Below, one piece after another: positions 7,055 through 13,058 of a DNA stretch of 13,058 bases (position 1 is its first letter; every line of letters begins with the position of its first letter). Made by a program: the position numbers and the translations under genes. The DNA comes from MWBF01 sp040772005. Its GTDB lineage: Bacteria > Chloroflexota > Anaerolineae > CG2-30-64-16. Under the pieces are notes generated by a model that searched no databases, was not told where the DNA came from, and saw nothing but the letters and a program-made list of their open reading frames with translations. The DNA is taken from assembly GCA_040772005.1 (NCBI GenBank), contig JAXGYZ010000021.1, positions 1 to 13,058 of the forward strand, in the 5' to 3' direction.

Positions 7055-8323
7055 ATGCTCGCACGGGCCCAACGCTGGTTCAATCCCTATCCCGACACGC
7101 CTGGGGCGCTGAGATTGGGGTTCGCGGCGGCCTACATCGGCGTCGTGGGCGCGCTCGTGGTCTACTCCAACTTCCTCACCCCGTGCCCCGGCCCACTGGC
7201 CGCTGCGCGCGAGTGGGCGATGATCGGCCTATTGGCGCTACTGCTCTTCATCGAACGGTTCGAGTTGGGCCGCGATGCGCAGCCCGTCCCGCGGCGACTC
7301 GCCCTGGGCCTGCTGCTGGCCCGCATCGCGCTCGTGCAGGGCGTCGTGATGCTCGACTGCACACAGTTGGGCGTCCTGCTCTATGTCGTGGTCCCGTTCG
7401 CGGTCTTCTTCGCGCTCGGCGCAGCCGTCAGCCGGGTGGTCGGGCTGGCCTACTGGGCCTTCGTGGCCCTGCGCACCGAATTCACCGGCGGCGGGCCGGA
7501 GATGCGCCTCGACTCACTGACAGTGGTCGTCATCTTCACCCTGCTGCTGATTTTCGTCTACGTCATCGCGGGCCATATCGACCGGGACCAACGCAGCCGC
7601 CAGCAGATGCGCCGCCTGCTGGACCAACTGGCCGAGTCCCACCGGCAATTGCAGGACTATGCGGGGCGGGTGGCGGAGCTGGCCGCCGCTGCAGAGCGCA
7701 ACCGGCTGGCGCGCGACATCCACGACAGCCTGGGGCATTACCTGACGGCCATCAGCATCCAGTTGGAGAAGGCGCAGGCCTACCGGGGGCGCAACCCGGC
7801 CGAGGCGGACCGGGCCATCCGCGATGCGCAAGAGACCGCGCGCGCCGCGCTGCAAGACGTGCGCCAGTCGGTCGGCACGCTGCGGGATGCGGGCGACCGC
7901 TTCTCGCTGCGCCAGTCGCTGGCCGACCTGGTCGGCCGGATGGCGGGCGGGCCGCTCGCCATCACGTACAGCGTCGAGGGGGATGAGACGGGCTATGCGG
8001 GGCCGGTGCTGACCGTGCTGTACCGGGTCGCGCAGGAGGGCCTGACGAACGCGCAGCGCCATGCGCAGGCCCGACACGCGGTGCTGGACGTGCGGCTGGG
8101 GGAGACCGAGGCCCGGCTCCGGCTGCGGGATGACGGCATCGGCTTCGACACTGCCCGGCTGGACGCACAGGCTGCGCCGGAGCAGGGCGGGTATGGCCTG
8201 CAGGGGCTGCGCGAACGCCTGGAGATGGTCAGGGGGCAGATGAGCATCAGCAGCGACCGGCAGACGGGCACGGAAATCACGGTCGTCGTGCCCAGGCATC
8301 TGGCACAGGTGGCGGCTACATGA
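7055..8323 (+). CDS. Two-component sensor histidine kinase, NarL/DesK (HisKA_3) type
   Basis: Membrane sensor kinase that would phosphorylate the regulator encoded next. The ATG at 7055 is chosen over ATG 7049 because AGAGGA (7043-7048) directly abuts the earlier codon but is six bases from this one. The protein is 422 aa. The N-terminal part has about five or six hydrophobic segments (roughly 20-38, 54-67, 82-99, 105-122, 127-139, 154-173) with only short loops, so no large extracellular sensor domain. A coiled linker leads to the dimerisation/phosphorylation helix with DIHDSLGH, the phospho-acceptor histidine being H223. The ATPase domain shows the N box (EGLTNAQRH, N332), the G1 box DDGIGF (359-364) and the G2 box GGYGLQGLRER (378-388). 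This plan fits DesK- or LiaS-like kinases that sense the membrane or envelope. It overlaps the regulator gene by ATGA. Confidence 0.93.
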   Translation: MLARAQRWFNPYPDTPGALRLGFAAAYIGVVGALVVYSNFLTPCPGPLAAAREWAMIGLLALLLFIERFELGRDAQPVPRRLALGLLLARIALVQGVVMLDCTQLGVLLYVVVPFAVFFALGAAVSRVVGLAYWAFVALRTEFTGGGPEMRLDSLTVVVIFTLLLIFVYVIAGHIDRDQRSRQQMRRLLDQLAESHRQLQDYAGRVAELAAAAERNRLARDIHDSLGHYLTAISIQLEKAQAYRGRNPAEADRAIRDAQETARAALQDVRQSVGTLRDAGDRFSLRQSLADLVGRMAGGPLAITYSVEGDETGYAGPVLTVLYRVAQEGLTNAQRHAQARHAVLDVRLGETEARLRLRDDGIGFDTARLDAQAAPEQGGYGLQGLRERLEMVRGQMSISSDRQTGTEITVVVPRHLAQVAAT

Positions 8324-9033
8324 GCGATCCGATATTTACGGACGAGACGGGTGCGAGCGGCCCGGTCCCGGCGAGCGAACCGGTCACCGTGCTGGTGGCC
8401 GACGATCAGCGCCTCGTGCGCGAGGGCATTGCATCGCTGCTCGACATCCAGGAAGGCATCCGGGTGGTGGGCGAGGCCGTCAACGGGGAGGAAGCCGTCG
8501 AGCAGGCGCTGGCGCTGCGCCCCGACGTCGTCCTGATGGACGTGCGCATGCCCGTGCTGGACGGCATTGCGGCGACGGCCCGGATCCACCGGCAACTGCC
8601 CGGCTGCCAGGTCATCATGCTGACGACGTTCGACGACGAGGAATACATCGTCAAGTCGCTGCGTGCGGGCGCGGTCGGCTACCTGCTGAAGGATATGCCC
8701 GCCTCCCAACTGGCGGCTGCGGTGCGGCTGGCCCACAGCGGCATCTACCAGTTAGAGCCCTCGGTGGCCGGCAAGCTCGTGGGCCTGCTGGCGGACGGGG
8801 CCGGGGAGCGGGTGCCTGTGGCTGCGCCGCCGCCGGTGGAGGTCGATCTCACCGAGCGCGAGCTGGAGGTGCTGCGCCTCATCGGCACCGGCGCGACGAA
8901 CCGGGAGATCGCCGACCGGCTGGTCGTCAGCGAGGGCACGGTGAAGAACCACGTCTCCAGCATCCTCAGCCGCCTGGGCCTGCGCGACCGCACCCAGGCC
9001 GCGCTGTACGCGCACCAGCATGGGTTGGTGTGA
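8320..9033 (+). CDS. LuxR/NarL-family response regulator
   Basis: DNA-binding partner of the preceding kinase, 237 aa. After a 20-residue N-terminal extension comes the receiver domain. It has the acidic pair D28-D29 (VADDQRLVREG), the phospho-acceptor D74 (VVLMDVRMP), the switch threonines T102-T103 and the conserved K124 (YLLKDMPAS). A linker of about 30 residues leads to a LuxR-type helix-turn-helix domain (about 176-234: LTERELEVLRLI, NREIADRLVVSEGTVKNHVSSIL). All key residues are present. The start overlaps the kinase stop as ATGA, so the two are almost certainly co-translated. Probable targets are the ABC exporter promoter at 9185, the divergent RND operon, or its own promoter; this is inferred from position only. 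Confidence 0.95.
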   Translation: MSDPIFTDETGASGPVPASEPVTVLVADDQRLVREGIASLLDIQEGIRVVGEAVNGEEAVEQALALRPDVVLMDVRMPVLDGIAATARIHRQLPGCQVIMLTTFDDEEYIVKSLRAGAVGYLLKDMPASQLAAAVRLAHSGIYQLEPSVAGKLVGLLADGAGERVPVAAPPPVEVDLTERELEVLRLIGTGATNREIADRLVVSEGTVKNHVSSILSRLGLRDRTQAALYAHQHGLV

Positions 9034-9144
9034 GGGTGCAGGGGTGAAGGTCACCGCCGCGGCCTCTGCCCCGCCCTCACCGGTCGGTGGTCCGGCGCAA
9101 GGTTGTCTGCGGCTCCCGCCCAGGGTGACCTTCGCCCTACACCC
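9034..9144. repeat. Long imperfect inverted repeat after the response regulator gene
   Basis: The 21-nt arm starting right after the regulator stop (9034-9054) is complementary to the 20-nt arm at 9125-9144 with one bulge and two mismatches. GAAGGTCAC is an exact 9-bp core. About 70 nt separate the arms. GGGTGAC at 9123-9129 can alternatively pair with GTCACCC at 9164-9170. It could end two-component transcription or form a structured site upstream of the ABC promoter. No T-run follows directly, so a simple intrinsic terminator is not shown. Confidence 0.5.
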
Positions 9145-9184
9145 GCGCCAACAAGTAACTTTTGTCACCCGCCCCATCTCCGAC

Positions 9185-9212
9185 TTGACAGGCTCCACGG
9201 CTGCGTTATACT
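9185..9212 (+). promoter_or_regulatory. Strong sigma-70 promoter of the ABC exporter operon
   Basis: TTGACA (9185-9190) is a perfect -35 hexamer. After 16 nt comes TATACT (9207-9212), 5 of 6 to the -10 consensus. Transcription would start near 9219, leaving a leader of about 25 nt with AGGAG six bases before the ATG at 9244. This is the best promoter match in the window and shows that the ABC genes can be transcribed independently of the two-component pair. Confidence 0.7.
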
Positions 9213-9243
9213 GATTGCACCCTCAGGCACTTAGGAGTCACAA

Positions 9244-9999
9244 ATGCCCATCCTCGAGGCCACGCAGCTCCGGAAACAATACAGGTTGGGCGAGCAGCCG
9301 GTCAACGCGCTGGCGGGGGTGGACTTTGCCGTCCAGCGCGGGGATTTCGTCGCCATCATGGGCCCGTCCGGCAGCGGCAAGTCCACGCTCCTGCACCTGC
9401 TGGGCGGCCTGGACCGGCCGTCCGGCGGCGAAATCACCCTGGACAACCTCCGCCTGTCGGTCCTCACCGATGACCAGGCCACCCTCGCCCGCCGGCACAA
9501 CGTCGGCTTCGTCTTTCAGTTCTACAATCTGCTGCCCACGCTGACCGCCGAAGAGAACATCACCCTGCCGCTCATCATCGACGGCCAGAATCCTGCCAGG
9601 TTCCGGGAGCGCATCGAAGCCCTGGTGCAGCTCGTGGGCCTGGCCGACCGCCGCCAGCACAAGCCCGACCAGCTCTCCGGCGGCGAGCAGCAGCGCGTGG
9701 CCATCGCCCGCGCGCTGGTGACCCAACCCGCCATCGTGCTCGCCGATGAACCGACGGGCAACCTCGACTCCAAGACCGGCACCGCCATCATGGAGCTGCT
9801 GCGCCGCTCGCGCGACGAGCTGCAGCAGACCATCATCATCGTCACCCATGACCCGCGCGCCGCCGCCTATGCCGACCGCGTCGTCATGCTCCGTGACGGG
9901 GTGATACGCTATGACATCGCCTTCAGCCCGCAGCAGGACATGAGCCAGCGGCTGCGCGTGGTCATCCAGACCATGGAGGACGCCCAGAGCGAGCCATGA
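9244..9999 (+). CDS. ABC transporter ATP-binding protein (MacB/LolD-type)
   Basis: Cytoplasmic ATPase subunit of an exporter or mechanotransmission-type ABC complex, 251 aa. All nucleotide-binding motifs are present: Walker A GPSGSGKST (40-48), Q-loop Q92 (FVFQFYNLLPTLT), signature LSGGEQQRVAIARAL (144-158), Walker B IVLADEPTGNLD (164-175) and switch histidine H202 (IIVTHD). The NLLPTLTAEEN segment after the Q-loop and the DEPTGNLDS block are typical of the MacB/LolD/FtsE group that pairs with FtsX-like permeases. It has an AGGAG ribosome binding site and its own promoter, and overlaps the permease gene by ATGA. The C-terminus carries about 40 residues beyond the core (IRYDIAFSPQQDMSQRLR...). 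Confidence 0.96.
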   Translation: MPILEATQLRKQYRLGEQPVNALAGVDFAVQRGDFVAIMGPSGSGKSTLLHLLGGLDRPSGGEITLDNLRLSVLTDDQATLARRHNVGFVFQFYNLLPTLTAEENITLPLIIDGQNPARFRERIEALVQLVGLADRRQHKPDQLSGGEQQRVAIARALVTQPAIVLADEPTGNLDSKTGTAIMELLRRSRDELQQTIIIVTHDPRAAAYADRVVMLRDGVIRYDIAFSPQQDMSQRLRVVIQTMEDAQSEP

Positions 10000-12617
10000 G
10001 CCCCCTGAATCTGCGGGCCCGGTTCATCCATGCGCGGCGCCTCATCACGCTGGCGCTGAGTTCGCTGCGCGCCCGGCCGCTGCGCACCCTGCTGACCACC
10101 TCCGGCGTAGTCCTCGGGGTGGCCGTCATCCTCGCCATCAGCGCGACCAACGTCAGCACCCTCGCCGCCCTCACCGATGTCTTCAGCCAGGCCTCAGGCA
10201 AGGCCCACCTCACCATCACACCCTCGGATGCCAGCACGCAGGGCTTCCCCGAGGCGGCCCTGGAGCGCATCTCGGCGGTCGGCGGCGTGGCTGCACTGGT
10301 GCCCGTCGTGCGCGGCCAGGTCTCGCTGGCCGACGGGGCTGCCCCCGCCCAGACAGAACTCAGCATGCTCGGGGCCTCCGCCGGCGGCCTGCTGCTCTAC
10401 GCCGTCGATCCCCTCGTGGACCCGCGCGCGCGCGAGTACAAGATCATCGCCGGCGAGTTCCTGTCGCCGGATCGCGGCGCATATGACGTCGTGCTGGTGA
10501 AATCCTTTGCCGATGAGCAGGACATCCGCCTCGGCAACGAGGTCACGTTCCTCACCCCGGGCGGCTCCGTCCGGCTGCACGTCGTCGGGCTGATGGACAA
10601 GGACGGGCCGGGGCAGCTCAACAACGGGGCGTTCGGGGTGATCCCCCTGGAGACGGGACGCGAGATCTTCCTGCGCGGGGGCGACCTGGACCAGATCGAC
10701 GTGGTGGCCCGGGCGGAGAGCGCGTCCGGCCCGGCGCTGGAGCAGCTCCGCAGCGCCCTGCAGGCGCGCCTCGGCTCCGACTATACCGTCACCTACCCGG
10801 CGGCCCAGGGCCAGCGCGTCTCGCAGATGCTCAGCGGCTACCAGATGGGGCTGAATATGTTCAGCGCCATCGCCATCTTCGTCGGCGGGTTCCTCGTCTA
10901 CAACGCCTTCTCCATGACCGTCGTCGAACGCACCCGTGAGATCGGCATGCTGCGGACGCTGGGGATGACCCGGCGCCAGGTCCTGAACCAGATCCTGGCC
11001 GAGGCGACCGTCGTCGGCGTGGCCGGCGCGGTGCTCGGGCTCGGGGCCGGGGTCCTGTTGTCGCGCGGGCTCATCCGCGTCATGGAGCTGGTGGTCGCGC
11101 AGGAAGTCAGGACCGTACGCGTGCCTGCGTCGGGGATCGTCACCGCCCTGCTTGTCGGCGTGGTCGTGACCCTCATTGCGGCCGCGGTCCCAGCCTGGCA
11201 GGCGGGCCGCATCTCCCCCCTGGAGGCCCTGCGCGTGCGCGGCAGCGTGCGCGAGGGCTGGTTCGTCCGGCGCGGCTGGGTCGCCGGCATCATCCTCCTG
11301 GTGGCCTCGGTCGCGCTGCTGGTCATCGCGCCCTTCCCGGCGCCGGTCCAGGAACAGATGCGCGACATGATGGTCATGAATCTCTTCCTCGGCGGCACGC
11401 TGTTGATCCCCGCCATCGTCGACATCGCGGAGCGTGCGGTGCGGCCGGGCATGCGCCGCCTCTACGGCGCCGAGGGCCAGCTCGGCAGCCGCAACGTCCA
11501 GCGCGCCCGGCTGCGCACCGCCCTGACGGTCGCGGCCCTGATGACCGGCGTCGCCATGGTGCTGAGCATCCGGGCCATCACCGCCGCGTTCAGCGACGAC
11601 ATCGGCTCCTGGATTCTGAAATACATCGGCGGCGACATCTACGTCCACTCGTCGCTTAATATGCGCGCCGACCTGGCGCGGCGGCTCGCTGCGGTGGACG
11701 GCGTCGCCGCGGTGACGCCGATCCGCTACCTCGAGGTCAAGCGCATCCTGCCGGACGGCGGCAGCGAGGACCTTTCCCTGATGGCGGTGGACCCGGCCTC
11801 CTACCGCACCGTGACCTCCTTCGTATTCAGCGGCGAGCAAGGCGACCCGGCCCGGCTCGCCAACCGGCTGGCCGCCGGCAACACCGTGTTCATCTCCAGC
11901 GTGCTGTCGGAGAAGTACGGCCTGGGAGCGGGCGACACCATCCGCCTGGCGACGCGGCGGGGCGAGCGTGACTTCGAGATCATCGCCGTCGTCGTGGACT
12001 TCTATAACCAGGGACTCGTGATCCAGGGCAGTTGGAAGGACCTGCGGCGCTATTTCGGCATCAACAACGTCAGCGCCTTCATGCTGAAGGCAGAAGCCGG
12101 CCAGTCCCCGCGCGCAGTGCGCGACCGTATCGACCGGCTGTACGGCCGCAGCCAGCACCTCACGATCGAGTCCAACGAGGCCATCCGCTCCCGCGCGCTG
12201 GGCCTCATCACGCAGACGACGAGCCTCTTCGACGTTATGTCCATCATCACGATGATGGTCGCCGCCCTGGGTGTCATCAACACACTCACCATGAACGTCG
12301 TGGAGCGCACGCGCGAGCTCGGCATGCTGCGCAGCCTGGGCATGACCCGGCGGCAGGTCGCCCGGATGATTCTGGCTGAGGCGGGCATGATGGGCCTGGT
12401 CGGCGGCGTCATGGGCATCCTGTTCGGGGTGTTGATGGCCCGCACTGTGTTGAGCAGCATGAACCGCATGGCCGGCTTCAAGCTGGCCTTCACGCTGCCC
12501 CTCTCAGGGGTCGTTGTGAGCCTGTTCATTGCGCTGGTCATCTCCCAACTGGCCGCCCTGTGGCCGGCCCGGCGCGCGTCCCGCATCCGCATCATCGAGG
12601 CCATCCAGTTCGAGTAG
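9996..12617 (+). CDS. ABC transporter permease with two MacB_PCD/FtsX modules
   Basis: Membrane subunit partnering the preceding ATPase, 873 aa, about twice a single FtsX-like permease. Module one: a first helix after the basic SLRARPLRTLL (about 33-52), an extracytoplasmic MacB-like domain (about 55-285), then three helices with the cytoplasmic coupling motif VERTREIGMLRTLGM (310-324). Two further hydrophobic segments (about 428-446 and 461-475) join it to module two: ARLRTALTVAALM helix (about 505-530), extracytoplasmic domain (about 531-735), and three closing helices with VERTRELGMLRSLGM near 768. It ends ASRIRIIEAIQFE, a common family ending. The fold suits peptide, lipid or lipoprotein export rather than sugar or ion uptake; the substrate cannot be stated. 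ATGA overlap with the ATPase gene implies coupled translation. Confidence 0.94.
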   Translation: MSPLNLRARFIHARRLITLALSSLRARPLRTLLTTSGVVLGVAVILAISATNVSTLAALTDVFSQASGKAHLTITPSDASTQGFPEAALERISAVGGVAALVPVVRGQVSLADGAAPAQTELSMLGASAGGLLLYAVDPLVDPRAREYKIIAGEFLSPDRGAYDVVLVKSFADEQDIRLGNEVTFLTPGGSVRLHVVGLMDKDGPGQLNNGAFGVIPLETGREIFLRGGDLDQIDVVARAESASGPALEQLRSALQARLGSDYTVTYPAAQGQRVSQMLSGYQMGLNMFSAIAIFVGGFLVYNAFSMTVVERTREIGMLRTLGMTRRQVLNQILAEATVVGVAGAVLGLGAGVLLSRGLIRVMELVVAQEVRTVRVPASGIVTALLVGVVVTLIAAAVPAWQAGRISPLEALRVRGSVREGWFVRRGWVAGIILLVASVALLVIAPFPAPVQEQMRDMMVMNLFLGGTLLIPAIVDIAERAVRPGMRRLYGAEGQLGSRNVQRARLRTALTVAALMTGVAMVLSIRAITAAFSDDIGSWILKYIGGDIYVHSSLNMRADLARRLAAVDGVAAVTPIRYLEVKRILPDGGSEDLSLMAVDPASYRTVTSFVFSGEQGDPARLANRLAAGNTVFISSVLSEKYGLGAGDTIRLATRRGERDFEIIAVVVDFYNQGLVIQGSWKDLRRYFGINNVSAFMLKAEAGQSPRAVRDRIDRLYGRSQHLTIESNEAIRSRALGLITQTTSLFDVMSIITMMVAALGVINTLTMNVVERTRELGMLRSLGMTRRQVARMILAEAGMMGLVGGVMGILFGVLMARTVLSSMNRMAGFKLAFTLPLSGVVVSLFIALVISQLAALWPARRASRIRIIEAIQFE

Positions 12618-12662
12618 CATAGGGCCTTGTGCCGTCAGGACGCCCACAAGGGGCGATGCTAC
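12614..12662. repeat. Hairpin spanning the permease stop codon
   Basis: GTAGCATAGGGCCTTGTG (12614-12631) and CACAAGGGGCGATGCTAC (12645-12662) pair at 15 of 18 positions around a 13-nt loop. The left arm contains the TAG stop (12615-12617). No T-run follows, so full termination is unlikely. It could attenuate or stabilise the transcript between permease and adaptor, or lower adaptor expression relative to the transporter. Confidence 0.5.
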
Positions 12663-12696
12663 CCTGTCACGGAAAGACACTATCGAGGAGGGTACT

Positions 12697-13058
12697 ATGG
12701 CGTCAGGACAAGGGCCGTGTGGGCCGGCACGCCGGGGCAGTCAGCCCCCTTCGCGTGCCATGTGGATCATCATCACGAGCCTGCTCGCGCTGGCGCTGGC
12801 CGGCTGTCAGGCCCCGGCTGCACCTGCGCCAGAGACGGGCCTCCCGGCGGACGCGCCTGCCCCGATCGAAGCCGACATCGTGTCCGCCTCCGCTATCGTC
12901 GTGCCGTTCCGTGAAGCTGCGCTGAGCATTCGCGCCAGCGGCCGCCTGCAGGAGGTCCTGGTGGCCGAGGGCGAGGTCGTCAGCGCCGGCCAGGAGCTGG
13001 CCCGGGTGGAGGATCGCGACCTGAAGCAGGCGCTCAGCGAGGCCGAAGCGGGCCTGAA
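12697..13058 (+). CDS. Efflux adaptor lipoprotein (HlyD/MFP family), 3'-truncated by window edge
   Basis: Partial gene: 120 codons plus two bases are visible and no stop is reached. The ATG at 12697 follows GAGGAGG (12685-12691) with five bases spacing, the strongest ribosome binding site in the window. The N-terminus has a lipoprotein signal: the charged segment PARRGSQPPSRAM, a hydrophobic stretch (IIITSLLALALA) and the lipobox LAGC with C37. A short P/A-rich linker leads to an HlyD lipoyl-type segment (about 75-110: IRASGRLQEVLVAEGEVVSAGQELARVED) and the start of the coiled coil (LKQALSEAEAGL). It follows the ABC permease by 79 nt, so it most likely supplies the MacA-like adaptor for this exporter. 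A second, out-of-frame reading at 12627-12914 is not coding. Confidence 0.88.
   Translation, partial: MASGQGPCGPARRGSQPPSRAMWIIITSLLALALAGCQAPAAPAPETGLPADAPAPIEADIVSASAIVVPFREAALSIRASGRLQEVLVAEGEVVSAGQELARVEDRDLKQALSEAEAGL

Noticed and set aside
6844..7083. 79-aa minus-strand frame with LIILSILSILSK and GFTGLTGF
   Set aside because: The sequence is a translation of the 9-nt repeat cluster, spans both promoter elements of the opposite strand and has no domain.
10194..12158. 654-aa minus-strand frame opposite the ABC permease
   Set aside because: Antisense shadow rich in H, Q, D, R and G; the plus-strand permease has strong family motifs.

Overview
The window is a GC-rich bacterial efflux and signalling locus of about 13 kb. 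The gene style suggests Chloroflexota (an Anaerolineae/Caldilineae-like organism): HAE1-type RND pump, lipoprotein adaptors with long S/T/P/A-rich linkers, a secreted SH3b plus PD40-propeller protein, and a DesK/NarL-type kinase. This assignment is an impression from protein style, not from a marker gene. No rRNA, tRNA, transposase, CRISPR array or phage gene was seen.

Minus-strand half (1-6645): a small hypothetical gene (15-236) has its own promoter and lies beyond an apparent three-gene operon read right to left. The operon is a secreted SH3/beta-propeller protein (4993-6645), a lipoprotein membrane-fusion adaptor (3522-4979) and a full-length RND transporter (386-3517). The adaptor and RND genes are 4 nt apart. 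The adaptor ORF opens 13 nt after the propeller gene, but its 5' end carries a 128-nt nested palindromic element that makes its true N-terminus uncertain.

Divergent control region (6646-7054): this holds a minus-strand TATAAT box, a short inverted repeat, a probable plus-strand promoter with a perfect 6-2-6 palindrome at its start site, and seven copies of a 9-nt unit arranged two forward, three reversed, two forward in the presumed leader of the kinase gene.

Plus-strand half (7055-13058): a two-component pair (histidine kinase and LuxR/NarL-type regulator, overlapping by ATGA) is followed by a 210-nt gap with a long inverted repeat and a near-consensus sigma-70 promoter. Next comes a MacB/LolD-type ABC exporter: ATPase, then an FtsX-like duplicated permease (overlapping by ATGA), then a second lipoprotein adaptor that runs off the right edge of the window.

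Together the locus holds two mechanistically different exporters, one driven by proton-motive force and one by ATP. Each has its own lipid-anchored adaptor, and a two-component system between them is the obvious candidate regulator. No outer-membrane channel (TolC family) gene is present. No clearly new biological system is evident. The least ordinary signals are the inverted 9-nt repeat cluster, the palindrome in the adaptor leader, and the association of a cell-surface SH3/propeller protein with an RND operon.
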